Source: Xanthobacteraceae bacterium (GTDB lineage Bacteria > Pseudomonadota > Alphaproteobacteria > Rhizobiales > Xanthobacteraceae). Taken from it: a stretch of 64,000 nt of DNA. Positions 15,754-23,572 of the stretch are shown here, piece by piece. Positions within the stretch are counted from its first letter, which is position 1; each line of letters begins with the position of its first letter. Location of the stretch: NCBI GenBank assembly GCA_029266425.1, contig JAQSWY010000001.1, positions 124,001-188,000 on the forward strand, given 5' to 3'. The position numbers and the translations under genes were made by a program. The notes under the pieces were generated by a model. It was not told where the DNA came from. It ran no database searches and saw nothing but the letters and a program-made list of their open reading frames with translations.

Positions 15754-15787
15754 CCCCGCCTCTCCTTCGGGAGGGGCGGGGCCTTTT
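15754..15787 (+). terminator. Rho-independent terminator
   Basis: A GC-rich hairpin, CCCCGCCTCTCC against GGGAGGGGCGGGG with a TTC-type loop, followed by CCTTTTT. It ends the rightward phage-fragment transcript and also separates it from the leftward gene at 15791-15976. Confidence 0.8.
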
Positions 15788-15790
15788 TGG

Positions 15791-15976
15791 CTATGATGCC
15801 TTAAGAGCCCATGAGCCAACGCGACGCGGCGACAGGCTCTCGCCCGACCTCAGCGCAATCGACCCGCTTCCGAGTTGGCGTCTTGCCCATTCATGAGCGG
15901 CCTCAAAGCTTTCGAAGGTCGGTGAGTCCTGAAGCTCGATGGCGAATTGCCCTTTGATTTTACGGACCACATACAT
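15791..15976 (-). CDS. Small hypothetical protein
   Basis: 61 residues: MYVVRKIKGQFAIELQDSP, then FESFEAAHEWARRQLGSG, then a Ser/Arg-rich tail. The start resembles a small beta-hairpin followed by a helix. No family recognised. A convincing protein-like composition and the following terminator support it moderately. Confidence 0.45.
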   Translation of the reverse strand: MYVVRKIKGQFAIELQDSPTFESFEAAHEWARRQLGSGSIALRSGESLSPRRVGSWALKAS

Positions 15977-16189
15977 CCCTGGATACCCCTAACACTACGC
16001 ACCAATCGGGACTTTGAGATGAAAAAGCGTGGAAACCGTGGCTGTACTATGAAAGAACTATGTGCGAGTGAGATCCTCCTTCGCCAGCTCTCGCGACACG
16101 ATTAGAATGGTGTTGCTGCGCCAGCAGCTGGCCGATTAGCAGGCGCAGCAACGAGGGTAGTGGACAGCCATCACGCCTGCGCAAGCAGC

Positions 16190-16645
16190 TTATGCCACCT
16201 GCCAGAACGTCAACTCGTAGTCGATCGGATCAAGAGTGGGCTTGTCGTTGAACGCTACGACGAAACGTCGGTTCGGGAAGTCTGACCGTAGCTTCACTTC
16301 GTAGATGCTTTTCAAGGTACGTACTAAGTAGCGTAACTGCTCAATATTGTACTCAGAAACGTTGACGTGCACATCTACCATGTGGATATGGTTCATCACC
16401 GCCTCAACGGCGACCTTATCTCCACCAGTCTGTTGTTCGAAGCCTCGTAAAGAGCTTTCCGAGAAGCCGCTGCGAAATGCGTAACCTTCAAACTCGACAA
16501 ACTCGGGCCAGAAAATGAGGCTATAGCCTATGGCTAACTCGTAGGTGCCCACACAGCCGATCCAGCCGTCAGGCCCAATGCCCCGTCCCTGATTCCATTC
16601 CCGTATCTCGGGGATGAGTAAGGCGAAGTCTGTCGGCTGTGTCAT
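16190..16645 (-). CDS. Hypothetical protein
   Basis: A 151-residue globular protein: TDFALLIPEIREWNQGRGIG, then WIGCVGTYELAIGYSLIFWP, then VEAVMNHIHMVDVHVNVSEY, ending FNDKPTLDPIDYELTFWQVA. Aromatic-rich, with no signal peptide or membrane helix. The frame runs upstream to 16756, but ATG 16645 begins the protein-like part. No family recognised. It lies in the tRNA-Val island and its GC is lower than the chromosome around it. Confidence 0.62.
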   Translation of the reverse strand: MTQPTDFALLIPEIREWNQGRGIGPDGWIGCVGTYELAIGYSLIFWPEFVEFEGYAFRSGFSESSLRGFEQQTGGDKVAVEAVMNHIHMVDVHVNVSEYNIEQLRYLVRTLKSIYEVKLRSDFPNRRFVVAFNDKPTLDPIDYELTFWQVA

Positions 16646-16804
16646 CGATCGGAGAATGCTCGAGCAGCGCCCTGTCCGCAACCGGGTCGTTCCATGACCG
16701 CTGCTTGCTGCTTGCTGCTTGCGGGGGGAACCGCAATCAGACAAGAGGTTGCACATGGGCGTGCAGCCTAGCCGCAGGTTACCCAGTGGGGAAGGGCGAG
16801 CGGG

Positions 16805-17023
16805 TCAGCGCCTGCCGAGGTCCTGCAGCGTCTTCTCCAGCCAGAAGCGCCCGCCATAGACCCAGCAGCCGCCGTCCACGTCGGTGACATCGATGTGGGG
16901 TTGTTTGATCCGGCCGCGCAGATCGGCCGCCTTCGCGCCGGGCACGAAGAAGCAGTGGCACGACCAGGTGCGCATGTCCGCCGGCGCATTCGGCGGGATC
17001 TCGGCAAGCTGGCCATTTAACAT
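16805..17023 (-). CDS. Small hypothetical protein
   Basis: 72 residues (MLNGQLAEIPPNAPADMRTW, then SCHCFFVPGAKAADLRGRI, then VDGGCWVYGGRFWLEKTL). It contains three Cys and a beta-rich centre. No family recognised. In the island, on the same strand as the PAS gene 94 bases upstream. Confidence 0.48.
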   Translation of the reverse strand: MLNGQLAEIPPNAPADMRTWSCHCFFVPGAKAADLRGRIKQPHIDVTDVDGGCWVYGGRFWLEKTLQDLGRR

Positions 17024-17116
17024 CGTGATGCGGCGAACGGTGATGGCAAAGGGCTCAATGCCGCCGGTATCGCCGAGTCGGCAGGCGGTGCCTAGTGCTT
17101 CCGCTGATCGCGCCGA

Positions 17117-17686
17117 CTAACACGTGAGCAGCCGCTGCGCCTTCTGCTCATACTCGGATGCAAGTTCCTGCAAAATGGCTGCGGTGCCCTCGTCCATCAG
17201 CGGTGCGAGGACTCGGTAGCGTAGCGCCTCGTCGGTCAGAAAGGCGGCGCCATTCTGCGGATCCAAAAACACGTTCACGGCCCCCATCAGATCCCCACTT
17301 CGCGCGAACATGGGCGTGGGAAAGGGCATAAACGCCGATTTTAATCCGTCTGGCCGCTCTGCAACGGCAGCTTCGCCGCGGACGGCACGTCGCCTCTGAA
17401 GCGCGACAGCCATGGGACATTCGTCATGCGGGAGGGGTTTGCCATCCAGCGTATGTAGCCGCCAGGTCACGCACCATCGGTCGTGACTGAGGGCAGGAAC
17501 CCGCCCGGCGAAATCCACGCAGGCCCGGTTGAAATAGATCAATACGCCATCGGCATCAGTTACATAGGTGGGAATAGGCAGCTCGTCGAGGGGCGCAAAC
17601 CCCTGGCCTCGAAAGGCAAGGTCGGCTGCCTCACGCGTAATCCGGTTGATGAGTTGAACTTTCGACATTTTGGTTTTTTTGGCCAT
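17117..17686 (-). CDS. Single-PAS-domain protein
   Basis: 189 residues. An N-terminal helix (VQLINRITREAADLAFRGQ) leads into a PAS fold: PTYVTDADGVLIYFNRACVD, then WCVTWRLHTLDGKPLPHDEC, then DLMGAVNVFLD. There is no output domain, so it may sense a ligand and act through a partner. ATG 17668 is a second possible start. It lies downstream of the hybrid kinase on the same strand, separated by a ligase remnant; a functional link is only a guess. Confidence 0.7.
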   Translation of the reverse strand: MAKKTKMSKVQLINRITREAADLAFRGQGFAPLDELPIPTYVTDADGVLIYFNRACVDFAGRVPALSHDRWCVTWRLHTLDGKPLPHDECPMAVALQRRRAVRGEAAVAERPDGLKSAFMPFPTPMFARSGDLMGAVNVFLDPQNGAAFLTDEALRYRVLAPLMDEGTAAILQELASEYEQKAQRLLTC

Positions 17687-17795
17687 TGATCGCGGACGAA
17701 CCTTGAGCACATCGCGCGTCGCCTTCAAAGTAACACGAGATCGGTTCGGAGCGGCCGCGCACTGGCACCACGCTCGTCTTTGTGTTTCGCGATTG

Positions 17796-17885
17796 CTAGC
17801 CGCCGAGCTCCATCACCTCGCTATGGTCTGCGGCCTCGCGAATTCCCTTAAACGAGGCGTGCCGCAGCTTCGGCTCATCGGTCCA
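17796..17885 (-). pseudogene. DNA ligase D 3'-end remnant, copy 1
   Basis: Translates as WTDEPKLRHASFKGIREAAD, then HSEVMELGG and stop, the last 30 residues of LigD-type ATP-dependent ligases (end of the OB-fold domain). Nothing of the rest of the gene is present. A closely similar piece lies at 22265-22395, same strand. Confidence 0.7.
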
Positions 17886-17895
17886 CTTGGGTCGG

Positions 17896-20109
17896 TCAAA
17901 CGAGACCATCGAGCACGTCGCGAACCTTGGCCGCCAGGTCGCTGGCACTGAAAGGCTTGGTGATGAGGTTCACGCCCTTGTCCAGCCGGCCATGGTGGAT
18001 GATCGCGTTCCTCGCATAGCCGGTCGTAAAGAGCACCTTGAGATCCGACCTCATCTCCCTTGCTTGTGCCGCGACCTGAGCTCCGGTCAGTCCGCCCGGC
18101 AACACGACGTCGCTAAAGAGGAGATCCACGCGCGACTGGCGTTCCAGAAGGCGAAGCGCAGACGGTCCGTCGTGCGCCTCGAGCACGCGGTAGCCGAGTT
18201 CGCGAAGCGTTTCGACCGAGTAAGTTCGTACGTCATCGTCGTCCTCGATGACGAGGATCGTCTCGTTCTCGCCTTCCGGGACGATCGCCTCAACCTCAAG
18301 GTCTTCGGACGCGCTCTCGCTAGCAAGCCGAGGGAGATATATCTTCACCGTAGTGCCTTGTGCTGGCTCCGAATAGATCTTCACATGACCACCGGACTGT
18401 TTGACAAAGCCGTAGACTTGACTCAATCCCAGCCCGGTACCCTTTCCAACGGGCTTCGTCGTGAAGAATGGCTCGAATGCCTGCGCTACCGTCTTCGCAT
18501 CCATCCCGATGCCAGAGTCGGTTACGGCTATTGCGACATACTGGCCAGCGGCGACCTCGACATGCGCAGCAGCATACGCCTCATCGATGTGCGCGTTGGA
18601 CGTCTCGATGGTCAGCCTGCCGCCTTGGGGCATCGCGTCTCGAGCGTTGACCGCCAGGTTCAGAATCGCGGCTTCGAGCTCGTTAGGATCCACCTCGACT
18701 TGCCATAGGCCGGCGGCGAGTACGGTCTCGACGGCAATGGTTTCTCCCAGGGTCCTGTGAACGAGTTCGGAAAGGCTCGTCACGAGCGTGTTTACGCTGA
18801 TCGGCTTCGGGTTGAGAGGTTGCCGACGCGAAAACGCGAGGAGGCGCTGCGTCAGGGCCGCTGCCCGTTTGGCCCCGGTCATGGCATTGTTCGCGGCACG
18901 CAGCAGCCGGCCGGATTCACCCTGCAGAGCTCGGGTCAGAGTCTCCAAGTTGCCGATGATGATCTGCAGCAGGTTGTTGAAGTCGTGGGCGACGCCGCCG
19001 GTGAGCTGCCCGACAGCCTCCATCTTCTGAGACTGTCGCAACGCCTCTTCGCGCTCACGAAGCTGCGAGGTCCGCTCTGCCACCTCGCGCTCCAGATTGG
19101 CATTCAGGTCGCGCAATGCCTCTTCAGCCTTGCGGCGTTCCTCAAGTTCGCGCTGGGCAGCTTGCGTCAAGCGTGCGTTGTCGATCGCAACCGCCGCCTC
19201 AGCCGCGAGGCCGGCCATGCCACGTTCCGAGCGCTCGCCAAATACGCCTGGCGTGGCGTGCCCGAAGAACAATCCGCCGAGCACCTCTCCGGTCCGCGAC
19301 ATGACGGGGACGGCCAGATAGCTCCTCACCGGCAGGTGCCCTTCAGGCATTCCTTTCAGGGGCGTATTCCGCCCATAGCGGGGATCCTTCGTGATGTCGT
19401 CTGAACGCACAATGCCTTCGCCGTTGAAGGTCGGCGCAAACACTTCGGTGTTGCGCGGCATCGGGAACTTGGAGAATGCCTCAATCGGCACACCGGAGAG
19501 GGTGTAGAGCATGTAGCTCTCGCCAGCCGAGTTGAGCACGTTGTAGAAGAAGGCACCGAACTCGGCGCCGGTCAGCTCTACGCCGGCGTCCGTGACAATC
19601 TGGACCAGCCGCTCGACGTCCGCCTCGGCTGCCAGAGCCGACGAGGCGCGGTTCAGCACCTCGAGTGCTCGGCGTTCCTCGGCAATGGCCATTTCCGCCT
19701 GGCGCTGGGACGTGCGGTTACGCAGAACTTTGACGAAGCCGGTGACCTCGCCGGCGCCGTCTCGTATCGGAGCCATCTCGCCGGCGGCCCAGATGCGTTC
19801 GCCGTCCTTTCGCAGGCGCCAACCTTCCTCGCCCCCGCCGCGGCCGTGCTCTATGGCGTCCGCGATCTCCCTCCCGAGCTGCAAGCGCGCAGTCTGCGGA
19901 TCCGAGAACAGCCGTTCGAGCGTTTCGCCGAGCATTTCGGCCTCGCTCCAGCCCAGGATGCGCTCGGCCCCCTTATTCCAACTGGTGACCCGCCCATCTC
20001 CGTCGGTGCTCACAATCGCGGTGTCGATCGCACTGTTGACGATCTGTCGCCAGTCCGCCGCAGATATCGAATCCGGCAAGGGTAAGAGTGGAGAGCCAAG
20101 GTCGGTCAT
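17896..20109 (-). CDS. Hybrid sensor histidine kinase (PAS-GAF-HisKA-HATPase-REC)
   Basis: 737 residues, cytosolic (no membrane helix). PAS domain about 20-130 (IVSTDGDGRVTSWNKGAERI), GAF about 155-310 (VTDAGVELTGAEFGAFFYNV to GLFFGHATPG), coiled coil about 315-365, HisKA with the phospho-accepting His in GGVAHDFNNLLQ, ATPase N box NLAVNARDAM, G1 DSGIGM and G2 GKGTGLGLSQV, then a C-terminal receiver (VIEDDDDV acidic pocket, LFSDVVLPGG phospho-Asp, ITKPF lysine). No DNA-binding output is adjacent, so the partner is unknown. GTG 20130 is an alternative start. Confidence 0.9.
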   Translation of the reverse strand: MTDLGSPLLPLPDSISAADWRQIVNSAIDTAIVSTDGDGRVTSWNKGAERILGWSEAEMLGETLERLFSDPQTARLQLGREIADAIEHGRGGGEEGWRLRKDGERIWAAGEMAPIRDGAGEVTGFVKVLRNRTSQRQAEMAIAEERRALEVLNRASSALAAEADVERLVQIVTDAGVELTGAEFGAFFYNVLNSAGESYMLYTLSGVPIEAFSKFPMPRNTEVFAPTFNGEGIVRSDDITKDPRYGRNTPLKGMPEGHLPVRSYLAVPVMSRTGEVLGGLFFGHATPGVFGERSERGMAGLAAEAAVAIDNARLTQAAQRELEERRKAEEALRDLNANLEREVAERTSQLREREEALRQSQKMEAVGQLTGGVAHDFNNLLQIIIGNLETLTRALQGESGRLLRAANNAMTGAKRAAALTQRLLAFSRRQPLNPKPISVNTLVTSLSELVHRTLGETIAVETVLAAGLWQVEVDPNELEAAILNLAVNARDAMPQGGRLTIETSNAHIDEAYAAAHVEVAAGQYVAIAVTDSGIGMDAKTVAQAFEPFFTTKPVGKGTGLGLSQVYGFVKQSGGHVKIYSEPAQGTTVKIYLPRLASESASEDLEVEAIVPEGENETILVIEDDDDVRTYSVETLRELGYRVLEAHDGPSALRLLERQSRVDLLFSDVVLPGGLTGAQVAAQAREMRSDLKVLFTTGYARNAIIHHGRLDKGVNLITKPFSASDLAAKVRDVLDGLV

Positions 20110-20349
20110 CAAGCTACTTGTCCAAGTCACCAGGGAGCTGAGGCGGACGGCGATCAGGCTGGCAGCGCGACCGTCGTAGGTTGGTCTTTCCGTCGCGTCG
20201 ACTTCTAGATGCGGAGTTGTTCATCTCAGTTTCCGCGCAGCCACGTCCGCCACGTGACCTCGCGTACCTTGTCCTCGTCGGAGCGGCTATCTGCGGGCGC
20301 AAAAAAGGGCCGCGAGACGCGACCCTTGAGGGCGGATTCGGGACCATCT

Positions 20350-20538
20350 TCAGAGGTTTCCGGCCTTTTTCACCGCTTCCTTGGCCTTACCGATCGTCTT
20401 TTGACCCTTTCCTTTCACCTCCTGCGCGGCGCCTTCGGCTTCGAGGTCGCGGTCGCTGGCTATCTTGCCGACGCCCCGCTTGACCTTGCCGCTCGCCTCA
20501 TTGGCCATGCCCTTGGCCTTGTCTGCCGTGCTGCCCAT
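20350..20538 (-). CDS. CsbD-family stress protein
   Basis: 62 residues, almost all Lys/Ala/Gly/Glu: [20 protein letters not shown], then [20 protein letters not shown] and [11 protein letters not shown]. This is the CsbD repeat pattern, a soluble disordered protein induced by general stress in many bacteria. An EcfG-like promoter lies upstream at 20580-20605. ATG 20538 follows a GGAG-type site. Confidence 0.9.
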   Translation of the reverse strand: MGSTADKAKGMANEASGKVKRGVGKIASDRDLEAEGAAQEVKGKGQKTIGKAKEAVKKAGNL

Positions 20539-20579
20539 CGTGCTCTCCTGAGCTACCGCCAACATTGGCTGGTTTTTGT

Positions 20580-20605
20580 AACAATGAAGCCGAAGCGGAA
20601 GTTCC
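20580..20605 (-). promoter_or_regulatory. EcfG-like promoter of csbD
   Basis: On the minus strand GGAAC (20605-20601), 17 bases, then TGTT (20583-20580), one base off the CGTT consensus. The gene start is 42 bases downstream. Confidence 0.5.
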
Positions 20606-20644
20606 GTTGCCTCAAGCTTGCGCGGGCGCCGCCCGCCGCAACAG

Positions 20645-20884
20645 CTATGGCCGGAAGCCGACTTTGTCCCCTGAGATCAGCTTGTCCCTGATCTCCTCTA
20701 TCGTCATTGGCGGCTCATCGTTCCTCTGCACCAGGAAGCGATTGGTCGATCCAGCTTGATCGGCCGCCCGGAGATCGAGCGCAGCGAGAGCCTCGCCCAG
20801 CGTGTTGACCGTGGCGATGGGCTCGAGAGCGCGGTCCGTTGGCGAGTTCTCGGAGAGCTCGAAGAGCTTGTAGGTGTCCGCCAT
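20645..20884 (-). CDS. Small hypothetical protein, likely general-stress regulated
   Basis: 79 residues: [20 protein letters not shown], then [20 protein letters not shown], then [21 protein letters not shown] compact alpha/beta protein with no signal peptide. GGAGGA lies 8 bases before ATG 20884, and a perfect EcfG promoter is located upstream (20920-20944). No family recognised. Grouped with csbD and a kinase in the island. Confidence 0.65.
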   Translation of the reverse strand: MADTYKLFELSENSPTDRALEPIATVNTLGEALAALDLRAADQAGSTNRFLVQRNDEPPMTIEEIRDKLISGDKVGFRP

Positions 20885-20919
20885 TGAACGTTCCTCCTGC
20901 GCACGAATTCCGCAGCGTA

Positions 20920-20944
20920 AACGAGCAGCGCTTGCTACCGTTCC
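20920..20944 (-). promoter_or_regulatory. EcfG-type general stress promoter
   Basis: Perfect GGAAC-N16-CGTT on the minus strand (GGAAC 20944-20940, CGTT 20923-20920), 36 bases before the 79-residue gene. A weaker GGAAC-N16-GATT at 20962-20986 points the other way, towards the gene at 21029. Confidence 0.65.
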
Positions 20945-21028
20945 CCGCAAGCACCGCAGTTGGAACAAGCGTCGAGCTTTCTGATTGGTGCCTCAGGCCG
21001 CGCATTAGAGGCGGCAAGGGAGGAAGTC

Positions 21029-21463
21029 ATGAAGCCGTTGCTGTTAGCCGTCTCCGCCACGATTGCGCTTGCGGGCACTGCCTATGCTGGCCCGTGCACA
21101 GACCGCATCAGCCAGATCGAGAAGTCTATGAGCGCTGCTGATGCGGGATCCGGCCCCACGAAGACCACGGAGCCGTCGACCACCGGGAGTGTGAGCGCTA
21201 CCCCGAGCCAGGTGCCCAAGGCAGGTGAAACGCCGGAGACTGGCGGCACGCCTGCCATGAACGCCACGGTCGGCAACAAGGCCGCTTCTCCAGCCGACGT
21301 GCGGGCACAAACTCAGGGCAATCCCACTGCTGCCCAAGGGGGCGGTGATCAGTCGAAGGAGCTGAGTGACGCACTCGCTGCGGCCAAGTCCGCAGATGCC
21401 AACGGCGATGCTGCAGCGTGCGGCAAAGCGCTCGATGAGGCGCAGAGGTACATCAAGAGCTGA
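21029..21463 (+). CDS. Exported hypothetical protein
   Basis: A 144-residue precursor: signal peptide MKPLLLAVSATIALAGTAYA|G, then PCTDRISQIEKSMSAADAGS, a long Thr/Ser/Pro/Gly linker (about residues 45-105) and a C-terminal helical hairpin (SKELSDALAAAKSADANGDA, then CGKALDEAQRYIKS). Two Cys could pair the two ends. Strong GGGAGGA site before ATG 21029. Similar exported proteins are common in Rhizobiales; role unknown. Confidence 0.7.
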   Translation: MKPLLLAVSATIALAGTAYAGPCTDRISQIEKSMSAADAGSGPTKTTEPSTTGSVSATPSQVPKAGETPETGGTPAMNATVGNKAASPADVRAQTQGNPTAAQGGGDQSKELSDALAAAKSADANGDAAACGKALDEAQRYIKS

Positions 21464-21707
21464 CGCAAGACGCCGACCACCACGGCGGCCGCTTCGCGCG
21501 AAGCTGGCTTGTGCGATGCACGCCGGCCCGCATATCCCCCGTTACGGCGCACATCGGTTATGATGCATATGTCCAAATGGAAGGTGGATGTCGTTTCGGC
21601 GCCTCCCCATTCTTGCTTGTGATTGCCGATGGACTGTCGTCTATTCGCCGCGTACCATTGGCAGAAGTGCGCGAGGAACATACGGTCGCCCAGAAGAGGA
21701 TGCGAAT

Positions 21708-22145
21708 ATGGCGCGCATGGATGCTGTCGCAATCGTCGAGAATTTCTGGCGTGAGGTATGGCAACAGCCGCAGAACCCGGACGCCATCGATCGACTCGTT
21801 CACGAAGACTTTGTCATCACCTCAGGCGGCCATGACATCCGCTCACGCGAAGCCTTCAAGCGGTGGGTCATCGAATTCCAGTCGAAGGTCCGTAACTTCG
21901 AGTTCCACGTGATCGAGACTTTCCAGAACGAGGACGGATCTCGGGTGGCCTCGCGCTGGCGCGTGACCGGCCGTAACAATGGCCTGATGGGCACGGAACC
22001 CAACGGCGTGCCATTCGAGATGTACGGCACGGCGGTCCTAGAAGTAGACCAAGACGGGCTGCTCCGTCACAACTGGGTCGAACGCAATGCCTATGAGGTG
22101 CACGGTGTCCTCGTAAACACGGATGCTCAGAAGAACATTTTCTAA
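21708..22145 (+). CDS. SnoaL/NTF2-like protein
   Basis: 145 residues with the NTF2-like cone fold: an N-terminal helix (MARMDAVAIVENFWREVWQ), LVHEDFVITSGGHDIRSREA, FKRWVIEFQSKVRNFEFHVI, then strands around SRVASRWRVTGRNNGLMGTE and a final NWVERNAYEV. SnoaL-like members include polyketide cyclases and hydrolases, but most are uncharacterised. Cytosolic and monocistronic; followed about 270 bases later by a terminator. Confidence 0.78.
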   Translation: MARMDAVAIVENFWREVWQQPQNPDAIDRLVHEDFVITSGGHDIRSREAFKRWVIEFQSKVRNFEFHVIETFQNEDGSRVASRWRVTGRNNGLMGTEPNGVPFEMYGTAVLEVDQDGLLRHNWVERNAYEVHGVLVNTDAQKNIF

Positions 22146-22264
22146 GCAATCACCGCGTTTAACGTGCGCGCGCTCGCCCAACGCGGGAGGAAGCAATGCG
22201 CAACTTCGCCACCGATGCGCCGGCGGTTCAACCGGGGGCATCACGCCGAGTCGCCAGCCGAACG

Positions 22265-22395
22265 CTAGGCGTCCAGTTCCATAACCTCGGTGTGGTCCGC
22301 GGCCTCGCGCAGTCCTTTAAATGAGGCATGCCGCAGCTTCGGCTCATCGGTCCAACCGCGGAATTCGATCTCGGCGACAAGCTGCGGCTCGACGA
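22265..22395 (-). pseudogene. DNA ligase D 3'-end remnant, copy 2
   Basis: Reads FVEPQLVAEIEFRGWTDEPK, then LRHASFKGLREAADHTEVME and stop, the end of a LigD ligase domain. The part before FVEP is not ligase-like. It resembles the shorter copy at 17796-17885 closely, on the same strand, so about 4.4 kb lies between two ligase ends. Confidence 0.75.
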
Positions 22396-22418
22396 ACAAC
22401 TGCCCCAAACTGTAGCTA

Positions 22419-22457
22419 AGCCCGCGCTCCGGAAAGATGGGGCGCGGGCTCTTTTCG
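22419..22457 (+). terminator. Rho-independent terminator
   Basis: Stem AGCCCGCGC against GCGCGGGCT with a 14-base loop, followed by CTTTTCGTTT on the plus strand. It points rightwards, most likely serving the SnoaL-type gene. It lies directly behind the stop of the leftward peptide gene at 22464 and may also slow that transcript. Confidence 0.65.
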
Positions 22458-22463
22458 TTTGAG

Positions 22464-22610
22464 CTACTGCGCGGGCGGAGCAGCGGGAGGCGGCGGCGCC
22501 ACATCGTCCTCAACACCGCCACCCTTCTTGCCTGAGAAGTTGGTGCCGGCGGTCACCTGCGAGAGCCTCGCGGCCCTCTTCAGCGTAGGCTCTATATAGG
22601 TCTTCTTCAT
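22464..22610 (-). CDS. RiPP-precursor-like small peptide (lasso-type leader)
   Basis: A 48-codon gene: MKKTYIEPTLKRAARLSQVT, then AGTNFSGKKGGGVEDD, then VAPPPPAAPPAQ. The N-terminus fits the Y-x2-P-x-L-x5-L leader pattern of proteobacterial lasso-type RiPP precursors (here Y5, P8, L10, L16), usually bound by a PqqD-like protein. GGGGAG lies six bases before ATG 22610, an unusually good ribosome binding site. No modification enzyme is visible in the window, so it would be an orphan precursor or depend on enzymes elsewhere. The core (after TAG) lacks a plain lasso ring pattern. Family call is by pattern only. Confidence 0.6.
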   Translation of the reverse strand: MKKTYIEPTLKRAARLSQVTAGTNFSGKKGGGVEDDVAPPPPAAPPAQ

Positions 22611-22735
22611 GCTTTGCTCCCCATGGGTGCCCCATATCGGGCGGATAGATGGTCGGCTATCCCTGCGTCAGTCGTCAACTGCCGGTTGATTCAACCAAAG
22701 ATAATTTGGGTTGCGTGTTTGCAGAGCTGTCGCAA

Positions 22736-23062
22736 TCAGGGCTTGCGTCGACGCCTCTTCTTCGCCCACGGCATGTCCCACGGGCGCGCCACGTGTGCCG
22801 GCAGATTGTGTGTCGGTCGCTCAATAGGCCCGGCCAGGATCTGCACCCGCTCCGCTGCCGCCTCAAACACCGCCCTTGCGCCTTCCGGCGGGATTTCCCC
22901 TTCCAGAGCTTGAAGCACGGCGATCTGAGCCGCGAGGTGCGCCTTCGACCCCTTATCCTCCGCAGGCCACTTGTTCAGGAGAAACAGCGCCGTATTCTCC
23001 ACCGAGGTCAGCAGTCTCCTGCGGCCTGATCCTTCCCATACGCTGATCGGCTCCATCTGCAT
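22736..23062 (-). CDS. DUF982 family protein
   Basis: 108 residues. The DUF982 pattern is visible: ISVWEGSGRRRLLTSVENTA, then LFLLNKWPAEDKGSKAHLAA, then EGEIPPEGARAVFEAAAERV. The tail is extended and very basic (WAKKRRRRKP). DUF982 proteins are small, abundant in Rhizobiales replicons and of unknown role. Last gene of a leftward four-gene operon beginning with the HNH nuclease; seven bases separate it from the gene before. Confidence 0.78.
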   Translation of the reverse strand: MQMEPISVWEGSGRRRLLTSVENTALFLLNKWPAEDKGSKAHLAAQIAVLQALEGEIPPEGARAVFEAAAERVQILAGPIERPTHNLPAHVARPWDMPWAKKRRRRKP

Positions 23063-23069
23063 GGGCGAT

Positions 23070-23270
23070 TCAACGCGGGGAGGTGGCGCCCGGTTCTTCT
23101 GGCTCGTCCTTGAATAAGTTTATCGGCTCTGGTGGGTACAGGACATCGAGGGCGGCCTCCAGAAGCTCATCGTAGAGTAAGTCGATGTCCTTGCCCGGGG
23201 TTCTAATCCGTCGAGCTCGCATTGCCTCTACGGCCTCTCTCCATTTCTGGTCGCCACGATTCACTCTCAC
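23070..23270 (-). CDS. Small hypothetical protein of the HNH operon
   Basis: 66 residues from GTG 23270, overlapping the previous stop by four bases (GTGA). Reads VNRGDQKWREAVEAMRARRI, then KDIDLLYDELLEAALDVLYP and an acidic end. Mostly helical, no family recognised. The coupled start strongly supports it as a real gene. Confidence 0.6.
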   Translation of the reverse strand: MRVNRGDQKWREAVEAMRARRIRTPGKDIDLLYDELLEAALDVLYPPEPINLFKDEPEEPGATSPR

Positions 23271-23572
23271 TTCCCCCTCCTATGCTCTGCCAATGCGGCG
23301 CGGCCGGCGTCGGTAACCAGCCCGAAGTCATCGATCATGCCTGCCTTGTAGAGCGGCCATCCGCCAGCCAAGCGCATCTTCTCGCCCGGGTGCTCATCGT
23401 CTCTCACGACGCGCCCATCGAAACGATCGATCGCGACATCGCCGTCGCGCGTCACCTCTATCAGCACTCGGCCGGATGCGATGAGTTCAAGGGCCGCCAA
23501 TGGAGCCGGCTTCGACATCGCTGCCTTGCACTGAGCGATTTCGTCAGGCGTGAACTTGTGCCCATCCCTCAC
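23267..23572 (-). CDS. Hypothetical protein of the HNH operon
   Basis: 101 residues from GTG 23572, overlapping the HNH stop by four bases. Reads RDGHKFTPDEIAQCKAAMSK, then ELIASGRVLIEVTRDGDVAI, then GGWPLYKAGMIDDFGLVTDA. The helix-loop-beta outline looks like a small winged-helix-type fold, but this is only an impression. Phage-like context. Confidence 0.62.
   Translation of the reverse strand: MRDGHKFTPDEIAQCKAAMSKPAPLAALELIASGRVLIEVTRDGDVAIDRFDGRVVRDDEHPGEKMRLAGGWPLYKAGMIDDFGLVTDAGRAALAEHRRGK

Noticed and set aside
21349..21732. A 127-codon minus-strand frame between the exported protein and SnoaL genes
   Set aside because: It overlaps the ends of two better-supported plus-strand genes, has no ribosome binding site, and low-complexity shadow composition.
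17796..22395. A functional ATP-dependent DNA ligase in the island
   Set aside because: Only the last 30-43 residues are present in two places. No adenylation-domain KxDG motif was found nearby.
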